Below, piece by piece: positions 1-9,279 of a stretch of 64,000 nucleotides of DNA; position 1 is the stretch's first letter, and each line of letters begins with the position of its first letter. Source of the DNA: Herbaspirillum sp. SJZ107 (GTDB taxonomy: Bacteria; Pseudomonadota; Gammaproteobacteria; Burkholderiales; Burkholderiaceae_D); the NCBI RefSeq assembly GCF_006715485.1, contig NZ_VFNH01000001.1, positions 558,001 through 622,000 of the forward strand, in the 5' to 3' direction. The position numbers were made by a program, and so were the translations under genes. Below the pieces are notes generated by a model, which worked only from the letters and a program-made list of their open reading frames with translations, did no database searches and was not told the origin of the DNA.

Positions 1-56
1 CTCCCCGCCTTCGCGGGGGGTCGTTTCCGGCATTGCCGGAAACGACGTATTTTTTC
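1..56 (+). terminator. Tandem hairpins; likely terminator of a gene left of the window
   Basis: Two adjacent hairpins are visible: CCCCGC/GCGGGG at 3-18, and an 11-bp perfect stem at 21-45 (arms TCGTTTCCGGC and GCCGGAAACGA). A run of six T follows at 50-55 on the plus strand. That orientation fits termination of a plus-strand gene ending before the window. No T-run follows on the minus strand, so it is a poorer terminator for the lyase gene ending at 57. Confidence 0.55.
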
Positions 57-1238
57 TCACACCGCGGCAAGCGCCCGCACCAGATCCGCCCGCTGATCCT
101 CCACATCCTCGATCCCCACCGACAAGCGGATCAAGCCATCCCCGATCCCCAGCGCCGCCCGCTGTTCCGGCGGTATGGTCGCATGCGTCATGATTGCCGG
201 ATGCTCGATCAGGCTCTCGACACCGCCCAGGCTCTCGGCCAGCGTGAACACTTCGCAATGCTCGAGGAAGCGGCGCGCGCCGGCCAAGTCGGTATCGAGG
301 TCGACCGAGATGATGCCGCCGTAGCCATGCATCTGGCGCCGCGCCAGTTCGTGCTGCGGATGCGACGCCAGGCCAGGGTAGTGCACGCGTTTCACCTTCG
401 GCTGCGATGCCAGCCACCCGGCCAGTTCCAGCGCATTGGCATTGCTGCGCTCCACCCGCAGGGCCAGGGTCTTGATGCCGCGTAGTACCAGGAAGCTGTC
501 GAACGGCCCCTGGATCGCACCCACCGCATTCTGGATGAAGCCGAGGCGTTCGCGCAGCGGCTGGTGGCGGGCTTCGGTACCGACCACGGCCACGCCGCCG
601 ATCACGTCCGAGTGCCCGTTCATGTACTTGGTGGTCGAGTGCACCACGATGTCGATGCCCAGTTCCAGCGGCCGCTGGTTGACCGGGCTGGCGAAGGTGT
701 TGTCGCAGACCGTGATGATGCCGCGCCCGCGGCATTCCTCGGCAATGGCATGCAGGTCGGCCAGCTTCAGCATCGGGTTGGTCGGCGTCTCGACCCAGAC
801 CATCTTCGTTTCCGGGCGCAGCGCGCCGGCCAGGGCCAGCGGGTCGGTCAGGTCGACGTAGCTGAATGCGTGGCCGGCGCTGAGGCGGCGCACCCGCTCG
901 AACAGGCGGAAGGTGCCGCCGTACATGTCGTCGCCGGCGACGATGTGGGAGCCGGCCGGCAGCAGTTCCAGCACGGCGGCGATGGCCGCCAGGCCGGACG
1001 CGAAGGCAAAGGCGGCGCCGCCGCTTTCGATGTCGGCCACGCAGCGCTCCAGCGCCCAGCGCGTCGGGTTGTGCGAGCGGCCGTAGTCCAGGCCCTTGTG
1101 CACGCCCGGGCTTTCCTGAGCAAAGGTCGAGGTGGCATAAATCGGCGGCATCACGGCGCCGGTGGCCGGGTCGGGCGCCTGGCCGCCGTGGATCACGCGG
1201 GTGGCCAGGCGGCGCTTTTGCTTGGTGTCGTCGCTCAT
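57..1238 (-). CDS. Cystathionine gamma-lyase / gamma-synthase family PLP enzyme
   Basis: This 393-residue protein belongs to the Cys/Met-metabolism PLP family of soluble fold-type I enzymes. The segment STTKYMNGHSDVIGG places the PLP-binding lysine at about residue 204. SGLAAI (81-86), DDMYGGTFRLF (103-113) and ETPTNP (150-155) are the usual family motifs. The length is normal. The gene lies 15 bp downstream of cystathionine beta-synthase on the same strand, so the pair probably converts homocysteine plus serine to cystathionine and then to cysteine (reverse transsulfuration), which favours gamma-lyase. Gamma-synthase, beta-lyase and gamma-lyase cannot be separated by motif alone, so no symbol is given. 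Confidence 0.9.
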   Translation of the reverse strand: MSDDTKQKRRLATRVIHGGQAPDPATGAVMPPIYATSTFAQESPGVHKGLDYGRSHNPTRWALERCVADIESGGAAFAFASGLAAIAAVLELLPAGSHIVAGDDMYGGTFRLFERVRRLSAGHAFSYVDLTDPLALAGALRPETKMVWVETPTNPMLKLADLHAIAEECRGRGIITVCDNTFASPVNQRPLELGIDIVVHSTTKYMNGHSDVIGGVAVVGTEARHQPLRERLGFIQNAVGAIQGPFDSFLVLRGIKTLALRVERSNANALELAGWLASQPKVKRVHYPGLASHPQHELARRQMHGYGGIISVDLDTDLAGARRFLEHCEVFTLAESLGGVESLIEHPAIMTHATIPPEQRAALGIGDGLIRLSVGIEDVEDQRADLVRALAAV

Positions 1239-1253
1239 ATCAAGTAACGCATA

Positions 1254-2642
1254 TCAGGTCAGGGTGCGGCGCAGGTGATTGAGAAGATCGAAACGCGTGA
1301 TCAGCCCATAGAAATGGTCGCCGTCGGCGATGACGGCAGTCAGGCCACGGTCGAGGATCTCGCGCAGTTCGCGCATGCGCGCCGAGGGCGCCAGCGTCTT
1401 CAGCTCGGTGGTCATCGTATCCGAGACCGGTGCGCCGAAGCGCTCGCGTTCGCTGGTGACGTGCAACAACAGGTCGGACTCGTCGATCAGGCCGACCAGC
1501 TTGCCATGCTCGACCACCGGCAGCTGGGCCAGGTCGGCGCTGCGCATGCGGTTGAAGGCGGTCAGCAGGGTGTCGGACGGCGCCACCGTCACCACTTCGC
1601 CGTCGTCGAAGCGGCGCCCGATCAGGTCGCGCAGGTCGCCCAGTTTCGGACGGTGCAGCAGGCCCTGGTCGACCATCCAGCCGTCGCTGTAGACCTTGGT
1701 GAGATAGCGGGTGCCGGTGTCGCACACGAAGGTGACGACCCGCTTCGGCGTGGTCTGGGCGCGGCAGTAGCGCAGGGCGGCGGCGAGCAGGGTGCCGGTG
1801 GAGGAACCGGCCAGGATGCCTTCCTGGCGCAGCAGTTCGCGCGCGGTATTGAAGCTGTCCTCGTCGCTGATGGAGTACGCCGTCTTCACGCGCGACAGGT
1901 CGGCGATCGCCGGGATGAAGTCTTCGCCGATGCCTTCGACCGCCCACGAGCCGGAGACATCCGACAGTTTGCCGGTCTTGATGTAGTCGGCCAGGATCGA
2001 GCCTTGCGGATCGGCCAGCACGAATTCGAGGCCTGGCTGTACCTGCGCGAAATAGCGCGACAGGCCGCTGAGGGTGCCGGACGAGCCGACGCCGACCACG
2101 ATGGCGTCGATCTCGTGGCGCATCTGTTCCCAGATTTCGGGGCCGGTCGTGGTTTCGTGGGCGCGCGGATTGTCCGGGTTGTTGAACTGGTCGGCGAACC
2201 AGGCGCCGGGAATCTCCCTGGCCAGGCGCGCCGCATAATCCTGGTAGTACTCGGGATGGCCCTTGCCGACGTCGGAACGGGTCAGGTGGATCTCGGCGCC
2301 GAGCGCCTTCAGGTGCAGCACCTTTTCCGCCGCCATCTTGTCGGGCACGACCAGGACCACCCGGTAGCCCTTGATACGCGCCACCAGCGCCAGGCCGAGG
2401 CCGGTATTCCCGGCGGTGGCTTCGACCACGGTGCCGCCGGGCTGCAGGCGGCCATCCAGCTCGGCCGCCTCGATCATGGCGCGGCCGATGCGGTCCTTGA
2501 TGGAGCCGCCGGGATTCTGGGATTCGAGCTTGAGGAAGAGCTGGCAGGGGCCGGTGTCGATGCGGGTGACTTCGACCAGCGGGGTATTGCCGATCAGCGA
2601 AAAAATCGCCGCTGACGAGGTATTGCTACGCGCGTCTTGCAT
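1254..2642 (-). CDS. cbs: Cystathionine beta-synthase with C-terminal CBS pair
   Basis: This 462-residue PLP enzyme should condense serine and homocysteine to cystathionine. The N-terminal catalytic domain carries NPGGSIKDR with the Schiff-base lysine at about residue 49, EATAGNTG as the substrate-binding loop and GVGSSGT as the phosphate loop. About residues 340-460 form two CBS modules, a regulatory tandem. There is no N-terminal heme domain, as is usual for bacterial forms. The start matches the cysteine-synthase fold closely. It is the upstream gene of a two-gene unit with the PLP lyase that follows. Confidence 0.92.
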   Translation of the reverse strand: MQDARSNTSSAAIFSLIGNTPLVEVTRIDTGPCQLFLKLESQNPGGSIKDRIGRAMIEAAELDGRLQPGGTVVEATAGNTGLGLALVARIKGYRVVLVVPDKMAAEKVLHLKALGAEIHLTRSDVGKGHPEYYQDYAARLAREIPGAWFADQFNNPDNPRAHETTTGPEIWEQMRHEIDAIVVGVGSSGTLSGLSRYFAQVQPGLEFVLADPQGSILADYIKTGKLSDVSGSWAVEGIGEDFIPAIADLSRVKTAYSISDEDSFNTARELLRQEGILAGSSTGTLLAAALRYCRAQTTPKRVVTFVCDTGTRYLTKVYSDGWMVDQGLLHRPKLGDLRDLIGRRFDDGEVVTVAPSDTLLTAFNRMRSADLAQLPVVEHGKLVGLIDESDLLLHVTSERERFGAPVSDTMTTELKTLAPSARMRELREILDRGLTAVIADGDHFYGLITRFDLLNHLRRTLT

Positions 2643-2810
2643 GATGCCTCCGAACTACGCGGCACTTCATGGGCGCCGCCTGGAAAGCTGGCACGATCGG
2701 GCGCCAGGCCGTATAAAAAAGGCATCATACGACTAAATTCGGCGTCGTGGTTTGGGGGAGATTAAACCACTTGAGCTCGTATTAGGTTAGAGCGGCTCAC
2801 TTTCTAAATG

Positions 2811-4427
2811 CTAATTTCCTTCTTTCAAACGGCGCCATAAGGTGGTGCGGCTGATGCCCAGGTGGCGTGCGGCGGCATCGCGCTGGCCGCCGAAGCGCGC
2901 CAGCACCTCGGCCGCGCTTTCCCGGACCGGGGGCGGCGGTACCTGCGCCTCCAGCGCGGCCGGGGAGGGCAGCGCAAGCCGGGCCAGCTCGGGCGCGATC
3001 GCCAGCAGGAAGCTCGGCGTCAGCGCCTGCAGGGGCTCGGCCGCCAGGAACAACGCCAGCCGTTCCATCAGGTTGCGCAGCTCGCGCACGTTCCCGGGCC
3101 AGCCATACGCCTGCAGCAGCGGCGCGCAGGCCGCGATCTCGGCCGCCAGGTTCGGATGCGGCCGCGCATCCAGCGCCGCCAGCGCATGCTTGAGCGACCA
3201 CTCGGCCAGCGGCGCGATGTCTTCCGCGCGCGCGCGCAGCGGTGGCAGGGCGAGGCGCAGCACGGCCAGCCGGTAGAACAGGTCGGCACGGAAGCGGCCG
3301 TCGCGCACGCGTGCCTCCAGGTCGCAATGGGTGGCGCTGATCACGCGCACGTCGATCGGCACCGGCCGCGTGCCGCCCACCCGCATCACTTCGCGCTCCT
3401 CGAGCACGCGCAGCAGGCGCGTCTGCAGCGCGAGCGGCATTTCGCCGATCTCGTCCAGGAACAGGGTGCCGCCGTTCGCCGCTTCGAACAAGCCGGCGTG
3501 ACCGCCGCGGCGCGCGCCCGTGAACGCGCCTTCCTCGTGGCCGAACAGCTCGGATTCCAGCAGCGACTCGGCGATGGCGCCGCAATTCACGGCGACGAAG
3601 GGCCGGTTGGCGCCGCGGCGCGGGCTCTCGCGGTGGATCGCCTGCGCCACCAGCTCCTTGCCGCTGCCGGTTTCGCCCTGGATCAGCACGGTCGCCGGCG
3701 AGCGCGCGTACAGCACCACGCTCTGGCGCAGGCGTTCCATCGCCGGCGACTCGCCACGCAGATCGTTGAGGCCACGCCGCGCCCGGCGGCTGTCCACGGC
3801 GGCCGGGCGCATCGGGCGGCTTTTTTCCAACTGGGTCAGGCGCGCCAGCTCCAGCGCATCGTCGAAGGCGCGCCGGATCGAGGCCGCCGAATACACGAAC
3901 ACCGCCTTCAGGCCCGCTTCCTCGGCCAGGTCGGTAATCAAGCCGGCGCCGACGATGACCTCGATCCCGCCGGCTTTCAATTCGTCGATGCCGGCGCGCG
4001 CATCTTCCTCGGTCACATAGGTGCGCTGCTCGATCACCAGGCCGAAGGTCGCCGCGAACTCGGCCAGTTCCGGCAGCGGCCGCTGGTACTGGATCACGCC
4101 GATCCGTGCCGACAGGCGCCGAGCCCGCGCCAGCGCCTGCATGAAGTCGAAGCCGCTGGCCTGGGCCACCACCACCGGCACCGAGATCCGGCTCTTCAGG
4201 TAAGCGCCGTTGGAGCCGGCCGCGATCACGACATCGCAATGCTCGCCCGCCATGCGCTCGCGGATATGGCGCGCTGCTTCGTCGAAGCCCAGGTGCAGCG
4301 GTTCGATCTGCGCCAGGTGATCGTATTCGAGGGTGATGTCGCGGAACAGGTCGGACAGGCGGGACACGGACACGGTCCAGATGACGGGCTTGCCGGATTC
4401 GGGGGCGCTGCGAATGGGATAACTCAT
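2811..4427 (-). CDS. prpR: Propionate catabolism operon regulator PrpR (sigma-54 activator)
   Basis: The 538-residue protein has three parts. Residues about 1-200 are the PrpR N-terminal sensory domain, which in the family senses 2-methylcitrate. A sigma-54 AAA+ domain follows with Walker A GETGSGKE at 251-258, GAFTGA at 300-305 and [13 protein letters not shown]-terminal Fis-type helix-turn-helix ends the protein ([19 protein letters not shown]). It should activate a -24/-12 promoter from an upstream site. The prp operon it is expected to control starts 6.7 kb away, not next door; its immediate divergent neighbour is the DUF485/ActP pair. The start codon overlaps an ATGTTTCA/TGAAACAT half-site, which suggests autoregulation. 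No clear Shine-Dalgarno precedes the ATG. Confidence 0.93.
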   Translation of the reverse strand: MSYPIRSAPESGKPVIWTVSVSRLSDLFRDITLEYDHLAQIEPLHLGFDEAARHIRERMAGEHCDVVIAAGSNGAYLKSRISVPVVVAQASGFDFMQALARARRLSARIGVIQYQRPLPELAEFAATFGLVIEQRTYVTEEDARAGIDELKAGGIEVIVGAGLITDLAEEAGLKAVFVYSAASIRRAFDDALELARLTQLEKSRPMRPAAVDSRRARRGLNDLRGESPAMERLRQSVVLYARSPATVLIQGETGSGKELVAQAIHRESPRRGANRPFVAVNCGAIAESLLESELFGHEEGAFTGARRGGHAGLFEAANGGTLFLDEIGEMPLALQTRLLRVLEEREVMRVGGTRPVPIDVRVISATHCDLEARVRDGRFRADLFYRLAVLRLALPPLRARAEDIAPLAEWSLKHALAALDARPHPNLAAEIAACAPLLQAYGWPGNVRELRNLMERLALFLAAEPLQALTPSFLLAIAPELARLALPSPAALEAQVPPPPVRESAAEVLARFGGQRDAAARHLGISRTTLWRRLKEGN

Positions 4428-4472
4428 GTTTCAAGTGTAGTGCATTTCATTCCACGGGGTTTCATTTGAAAC
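4426..4472. promoter_or_regulatory. Putative PrpR-binding site in the prpR/DUF485 divergent region
   Basis: The palindrome GTTTCA-TT-TGAAAC lies at 4459-4472, and a half-site ATGTTTCA at 4426-4433 overlaps the prpR start codon. The arms match those of the palindrome upstream of prpB at 11002-11020. The spacer is 2 bp here rather than 3 bp, so binding is less certain. I found no convincing TGGCAC-N5-TTGC promoter between this site and the DUF485 gene. The role is inferred from the shared motif and position. Confidence 0.5.
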
Positions 4473-4582
4473 GCCGGTAAATATGGTTTTCGGCTTCTGC
4501 CGTAAGAATCGGGTAAGGGGCCGCCCGTAGGATCGAAACCAGCCGGCTGTACTGGCATTAATAAAATGAATGGAGACAAAAA

Positions 4583-4951
4583 ATGGAAGCAGACCTCGTA
4601 CAACGGGTCAAGAATGACCCGAACTACCAGAAACTCGTCAGGACACGCTCCCGCTACGGCTGGATGCTGGCCCTGTCGGTCATGGTGGTCTACTACGGCT
4701 TCACCGCGCTGAACGCCTGGGACAAGGCCTTCATGGCATCGAAGATCGGCAACGGCGTCATGTCCTGGGGCGTGCCCCTGGGCCTGTTTGTGATCCTGTT
4801 CACGGTGGCCGTCACCGCCATCTACGTGCGCCGCGCGAACCGCGAGTTCGACGCGCTCACCGACGCCATCCACCAGAACGCCGGCGCGGGCACCGCCCAG
4901 CCGGCCGCCACCAACGCCCACGTGACCCAGCCGACCAAGGTACGCGCATGA
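4583..4951 (+). CDS. DUF485 membrane protein (YjcH-like), partner of ActP
   Basis: This 122-residue inner-membrane protein has two predicted membrane segments, near residues 27-45 ([20 protein letters not shown]) and 58-82. A soluble tail rich in Ala and Thr follows. The arrangement and the motif [11 protein letters not shown] fit the DUF485/YjcH family, which is almost always encoded just before ActP-type symporters. A GGAG ribosome site stands a few bases before the ATG. Its last codons overlap the actP start (ATGA), so the two are translationally coupled. The molecular function of the family is not established. Confidence 0.9.
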   Translation: MEADLVQRVKNDPNYQKLVRTRSRYGWMLALSVMVVYYGFTALNAWDKAFMASKIGNGVMSWGVPLGLFVILFTVAVTAIYVRRANREFDALTDAIHQNAGAGTAQPAATNAHVTQPTKVRA

Positions 4952-6621
4952 CCAAGACCACCCGCATCTTCTCCTACCTGGCGGCCGCCTTCGCCCTGCT
5001 GGCCCTCGCCGGCAGCGCCATGGCGGCGCCGGACCTCGGCCAGGCCACCAAGCAAGCCACCAACTGGACCGCGATCGCGATGTTCGCGGTGTTCGTGCTG
5101 CTGACCCTGTTCATCACCAAATGGGCCGCCAAGCGCACCCGCTCGGCGTCCGACTTCTACACCGCCGGCGGCGGCATCACCGGCTTCCAGAACGGCCTCG
5201 CGATCGCCGGCGACTTCATGTCGGCCGCCTCCTTCCTCGGCATCTCCGCCGCCGTGTTCCTGGACGGCTTCGACGGCCTGATCTACGCGATCGGCTTCCT
5301 GGTCGGCTGGCCGGTGCTGACCTTCCTGATGGCCGAGCGCCTGCGCAACCTGGGCCGCTTCACCTTTGCCGACGTCGCCGCCTACCGCTTCGCCCAGAAG
5401 CCGGTGCGCCTGTTCGCCGCCTCGGGGACCCTGGTCGTCGTGCTGTTCTACCTGATCGCGCAGATGGTCGGCGCCGGCCAGCTGATCAAGCTGCTGTTCG
5501 GCCTGGACTACTGGATCGCCGTGGTCCTGGTCGGCATCCTGATGATGGTCTACGTGCTGTTCGGCGGCATGACCGCCACCACCTGGGTGCAGATCATCAA
5601 GGCCGTGATGCTGCTGGCCGGTACCACCTTCATGGCATTCTCGGTGCTGTCGATGTTCAACTTCAGCCCGGAGCAGCTGTTCGCCAAGGCCGTCGAAGTG
5701 CACGCCAAGGGCGACGCCATCATGGGCCCGGGCACCTTCATCAAGGACCCGATCTCCGGCATCTCCTTCGGCATGGCGCTGATGTTCGGTACCGCCGGCC
5801 TGCCGCACATCCTGATGCGCTTCTTCACCGTCCCGAGCGCCAAGGAAGCGCGCAAGTCGGTGCTGTGGGCGACCACCTGGATCGGCTACTTCTACGTGCT
5901 GGTGTTCATCATCGGCTTCGGCGCGATCGTGCTGGTCGGTACCAACCCGGCCTTCAAGGATGCTGCCGGCAAGCTGCTGGGCGGTAACAACATGGCGGCG
6001 GTGCACCTGGCCAAGGCCGTGGGCGGCGATATCTTCCTCGGCTTCATCTCGGCCGTGGCCTTCGCGACCATCCTGGCGGTGGTGGCGGGCCTGACGCTGT
6101 CGGGTGCCTCGGCCGTGTCGCACGACCTGTACGCCACCGTCATCAAGAAGGGCCAGACCACCCCGGGCAGCGAACTGCGCGTGTCCAAGATCACCACCAT
6201 CTGCCTGGGCATCATCGCCGTGCTGCTGGGTATCGTGTTCCAGAGCGTGAACGTCGCCTTCATGGTGTCGCTGGCCTTCGCCATCGCCGCCTCGGCCAAC
6301 TTCCCGGTGCTGTTCATGTCGGTGCTGTGGAAGGGCTGCACCACCCGCGGCGCCACCGTCGGCGGCTTCCTCGGCCTCATCACGGCGGTCGGCCTGACCG
6401 TGGTGTCGAAGTCGGTGTGGGTCGATGTGTTCCACAACAAGGCAGCGATCTTCCCGTACACCTCGCCGGCCCTGTTCTCGATGATCGTCGGCTTCGTCGG
6501 CGTGTGGCTGTTCTCGGTCACCGACAGCGGCCCGCGCGCGGCAATCGACAAGGCCGGTTTCGAGGCGCAGGAAGTGCGTTCGGAAACCGGTATCGGTGCA
6601 GCCGGCGCTACTGCGCACTGA
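4948..6621 (+). CDS. actP: Cation/acetate symporter, ActP-type (SSS family)
   Basis: The 557-residue protein is a sodium:solute symporter of the inner membrane. A cleavable-looking signal (about 1-26, ending AGSAMA) precedes about 13 hydrophobic segments, as in ActP. Family segments include [20 protein letters not shown] and [12 protein letters not shown] near residues 70-95. Known ActP proteins take up acetate and, in some bacteria, propionate or glycolate. Its place opposite prpR, with a PrpR-like palindrome between them, suggests that propionate is a relevant substrate here; this is inference. A strong terminator follows directly. Confidence 0.92.
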   Translation: MTKTTRIFSYLAAAFALLALAGSAMAAPDLGQATKQATNWTAIAMFAVFVLLTLFITKWAAKRTRSASDFYTAGGGITGFQNGLAIAGDFMSAASFLGISAAVFLDGFDGLIYAIGFLVGWPVLTFLMAERLRNLGRFTFADVAAYRFAQKPVRLFAASGTLVVVLFYLIAQMVGAGQLIKLLFGLDYWIAVVLVGILMMVYVLFGGMTATTWVQIIKAVMLLAGTTFMAFSVLSMFNFSPEQLFAKAVEVHAKGDAIMGPGTFIKDPISGISFGMALMFGTAGLPHILMRFFTVPSAKEARKSVLWATTWIGYFYVLVFIIGFGAIVLVGTNPAFKDAAGKLLGGNNMAAVHLAKAVGGDIFLGFISAVAFATILAVVAGLTLSGASAVSHDLYATVIKKGQTTPGSELRVSKITTICLGIIAVLLGIVFQSVNVAFMVSLAFAIAASANFPVLFMSVLWKGCTTRGATVGGFLGLITAVGLTVVSKSVWVDVFHNKAAIFPYTSPALFSMIVGFVGVWLFSVTDSGPRAAIDKAGFEAQEVRSETGIGAAGATAH

Positions 6622-6642
6622 TCGTCGCAATCAGCTGATCCG

Positions 6643-6674
6643 ACAGCCCGGTCGATTCGTCGACCGGGCTGTTT
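6643..6674 (+). terminator. Rho-independent terminator after actP
   Basis: A perfect 13-bp stem (ACAGCCCGGTCGA at 6643-6655 and TCGACCGGGCTGT at 6660-6672) closes on a stable TTCG tetraloop and is followed by a short T-run. It lies 21 bp after the actP stop codon. Confidence 0.85.
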
Positions 6675-7012
6675 GCTTTCCGGCGTAAGGCGATACGCGC
6701 AATTCCGTTGCTTTACGGATACTTTGTCATTGTGATTAGTGATTAGAGATATTGTTGTCAGAGTTGTTCAGTAATCGAAAGACAAGTTCAGCTTGTCGCG
6801 TTGTGATCATAAAAACGCATTTTCAGGCGGTTTTGGCGGAAACATATTATAAATAGCAATATTGTTTCTAAAATTATACTAATAGTTTCTTGTTGGAACT
6901 TTTGACGAAAATGCGTACCATGTGGCTGGTTCGATGTAACCCCAGCTCAACAATGCACCGCAACCCAACATTTTCGTCTCCCTACCTGCCCAAGCAGCGC
7001 AAGACCCAGAGC
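6675..7012. other. AT-rich region upstream of the diguanylate cyclase
   Basis: This stretch is far richer in A and T than the surroundings, including ATATTATAAATAGCAATATTG near 6843-6863. It probably holds the promoter of the MASE2-GGDEF gene. In-frame upstream start codons exist at 6890 (TTG), 6911 and 6953 (ATG), so part of it may be coding. I saw no RNA gene or repeat in it. Confidence 0.4.
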
Positions 7013-8065
7013 ATGGCTTTGCCCAAGCGCTTCTACCTGCCGCGTTGCCTCGGGCTGAGCATGGGTTTTCTGGCGGTATTCTTCAGCTTGTCGGCGCCGC
7101 ACCATGGCCGGCTGGTGCTTGGGCTATTGATCAGCTACTGCTTTTTGTGGCCGCATTTGGCTTATTTGCTCGCCAAGTCCAGCGCACGCCCCATCGATAC
7201 CGAGCGCCGCAGCATGCTGGTCGACGCTTTCATGGCGGGCATGTTTGCCGCGGTCATGGGCTTCAATCCGATTCCTTCGGTGTGCATCCTTAGCATGGTC
7301 ACCATGAACAACATGGCCATGGGTGGACCGCGTTTCATGGGGCGCGGCGTGATGGCAAGCCTGCTGGGGGCAGGCGTGAGCTATCTGACGCTGGGCACAT
7401 CCTTTCACGACGTCTTGAGCCGTACGCAAATTGCGGCTTGCCTGCCTTTGCTGGTCTTGTACCCCTTATCGTTGGGATACGTTGCCTACCTCACGGCGGT
7501 CCAGCTCATCAAACACAAGAACCAACTGCGCGACATGAGCCGGACGGATTCCCTGACGGGCTTGACCAATCGTGCTGCGTTCAATGAAATACTCGACGAC
7601 TGGGTGAGGGCGCCGGGTAACGACATCCATCGGAGCGTCGTGGCGCTGGTCGACGTCGACCAGTTCAAGGACATCAACGACAAATTCGGCCATATCGCCG
7701 GCGACCGGGCGCTGCAAAAAGTCGCCAGGATCATGTTGTCCTGCGTACAGGAACAGGATACGGTGGCGCGCTATGGCGGTGACGAGTTCTGCGTCATTCT
7801 GCGCAATACGAGCCGAGTGGAAGCCACCGGTGTCTTCGAGCGCATGTGCGCGCTTGCGCGGCCGGATGCCGCGGTCCGGGAGGGCGAGCCGATACCGACC
7901 TTGAGCATTGGGGTAGCCATGTACAGCTCGCGTGTGCGCACGAGTGCGATGTGGATCCACATGGCCGATGAAGCCATGTACGAAGCCAAGAAGGGCGGGC
8001 GTAACCAGGTGTTTTTCTTGCCCGATACCGTGTCCGCATCGACTGGTGTCTTCCAGTCGGCATAG
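7013..8065 (+). CDS. MASE2-GGDEF diguanylate cyclase (AdrA/DgcC-like)
   Basis: The protein should make cyclic di-GMP from two GTP. The N-terminal half is a MASE2 membrane domain of about five or six segments, with RFYLPRCLGL at its start resembling the AdrA signature and WPHLAYLLA after it. The GGDEF domain has DSLTGLTNR, VDVDQFKDIND and an intact RYGGDEF (about residues 253-259 from this start). The inhibitory RxxD site is QEQD here, so product inhibition through that site is probably missing. The start at MALPKRF was chosen because MASE2 similarity begins there; an upstream start at 6890, 6911 or 6953 would add up to 41 residues. The gene stands alone. Confidence 0.88.
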   Translation: MALPKRFYLPRCLGLSMGFLAVFFSLSAPHHGRLVLGLLISYCFLWPHLAYLLAKSSARPIDTERRSMLVDAFMAGMFAAVMGFNPIPSVCILSMVTMNNMAMGGPRFMGRGVMASLLGAGVSYLTLGTSFHDVLSRTQIAACLPLLVLYPLSLGYVAYLTAVQLIKHKNQLRDMSRTDSLTGLTNRAAFNEILDDWVRAPGNDIHRSVVALVDVDQFKDINDKFGHIAGDRALQKVARIMLSCVQEQDTVARYGGDEFCVILRNTSRVEATGVFERMCALARPDAAVREGEPIPTLSIGVAMYSSRVRTSAMWIHMADEAMYEAKKGGRNQVFFLPDTVSASTGVFQSA

Positions 8066-8205
8066 AACGCAAGAGCGCGGATGCTCGGATGATGCGAGCC
8101 ACCCTGGCAACTGACATCCCTGATGGCACCAGCGACGGTTTGACATCCATGCAAGTCAGGAATGCGGTGAGGCATTTGGCATGCACGGCACTTAGCCGTC
8201 GGGAT

Positions 8206-8628
8206 TTACTGGGTCTTGTTCAAAGAAAAATAGCCAAGCTTTTCGCTGTACCCAGGCCCGACTATCTTGTACGCACCTGAGATCATCCGGGGGCGCAATT
8301 TGCCAGTCAAAAACCGGTAGCCATCACAGACTTGGGTCCGACCCAAGGTCAATTCCCCCCGCTCCACGTCATAAGCCAGGAGTTCGTTCAATGGAAAGAA
8401 TTTTTCGTCGGCGTTGATTTTCCTCTCGACCACGACCCTTTTCCATTGACCCCCGATGCAGGATTCGGTGGCCTTTTCCTTTGTAAATCGTACTGTTGCG
8501 TCCACTTTGACTTGATGGTTCAAGTCCATGATTCGCAGTTGCCATGGCGTATCCACATCCTGAGCCTGACTTGAGGCCGTGCAGAAGGCGATGGCCATGC
8601 AGGCGATGTAATGGAAGTGAAGTTTCAT
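8206..8628 (-). CDS. Hypothetical exported protein
   Basis: The 140-residue protein starts with a signal peptide (MKLHFHYIACMAIAFCTASS, cleavage probably after SQAQ). The mature part is small, with two cysteines that could pair (ESCIGGQW and TQVCDGY). I do not recognise a family. The ATG at 8628 was preferred over an upstream in-frame start at 8697 because the signal peptide begins there. Base composition is clearly less GC-rich than the neighbouring metabolic genes, which may mean recent acquisition or weak selection. A membrane protein gene lies just upstream on the same strand. Confidence 0.65.
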   Translation of the reverse strand: MKLHFHYIACMAIAFCTASSQAQDVDTPWQLRIMDLNHQVKVDATVRFTKEKATESCIGGQWKRVVVERKINADEKFFPLNELLAYDVERGELTLGRTQVCDGYRFLTGKLRPRMISGAYKIVGPGYSEKLGYFSLNKTQ

Positions 8629-8683
8629 CGATGAACAAGTGTGTTTTTGGAAGCTCGACGCTGTTGTTCGGAAGTTACCATGC

Positions 8684-9145
8684 TCAGCCCAGAGCACGTC
8701 CAGGGAGCCGAGTCGCTATCTCAGCCTCGACGCAACCTCCCAACGCCATCATCGCCGGAAAGGTGATGAGTTCCCGACCCAGCCCACCCAATGCGAGTGC
8801 GCACAGGATCGTCGATGGCGATGCCAGCCCCGTCGCGCTGGGCGACAGGAACAGCACGCCAACGATCGCGATTGCATTCAACCACATCAGACGGAACGCG
8901 AATTTCCCATCCGGAATGGACATAAACGCTGCACGTACCTGCAATGCAGACTTGGTATGAAGGAAGGCTTCAGGCGATGTCCGGACTGCACGCGCTTGAT
9001 ATACACCGACCGCGAACCCGATCAGCGGGAATGGAAGCAGCATCCAGACCGCCGGCGGTGGGGAAACCGCAAAGCAAGCCGTGATGACGGCGACATACCC
9101 GAGCAGGAGAATAATATTGGTGCGGAAGCCAAGGGACCAGTGCAT
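8684..9145 (-). CDS. Hypothetical inner-membrane protein
   Basis: The 153-residue protein has four likely membrane segments: NIILLLGYVAVITACFAV, AVWMLLPFPLIGFAVGVY, LMWLNAIAIVGVLFL and a C-terminal ILCALALGGLGRELITF segment. No catalytic motif or family was recognised. The start is uncertain: the ATG at 9145 places a short cytoplasmic N-terminus before the first segment, while an in-frame GTG at 9199 would add 18 residues; neither has a good ribosome site. It could be co-transcribed with the exported protein gene that follows after 55 bp. Confidence 0.55.
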   Translation of the reverse strand: MHWSLGFRTNIILLLGYVAVITACFAVSPPPAVWMLLPFPLIGFAVGVYQARAVRTSPEAFLHTKSALQVRAAFMSIPDGKFAFRLMWLNAIAIVGVLFLSPSATGLASPSTILCALALGGLGRELITFPAMMALGGCVEAEIATRLPGRALG

Positions 9146-9279
9146 AGAATGATGGGGTAACGATGCTGCATTTCTACCTGGTTGGCATTCGTCAGCCACC
9201 AGGCTGGTAACGGGCTTTGCACCGGCCTGCTTTCATCGGCGGATAGCACAGTAGAAAGCAGACCCGCATGCCCACGCAT

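Noticed and set aside
4473-4582. Possible -24/-12 elements before the DUF485 gene (GG-N10-GC spacings near 4510 and 4531)
   Set aside because: They share only the GG and GC with the consensus; in this GC-rich DNA such spacing occurs by chance.
4822-6630. 602-residue minus-strand frame opposite actP
   Set aside because: His/Asp/Gly-rich reverse-frame artefact of the symporter gene.
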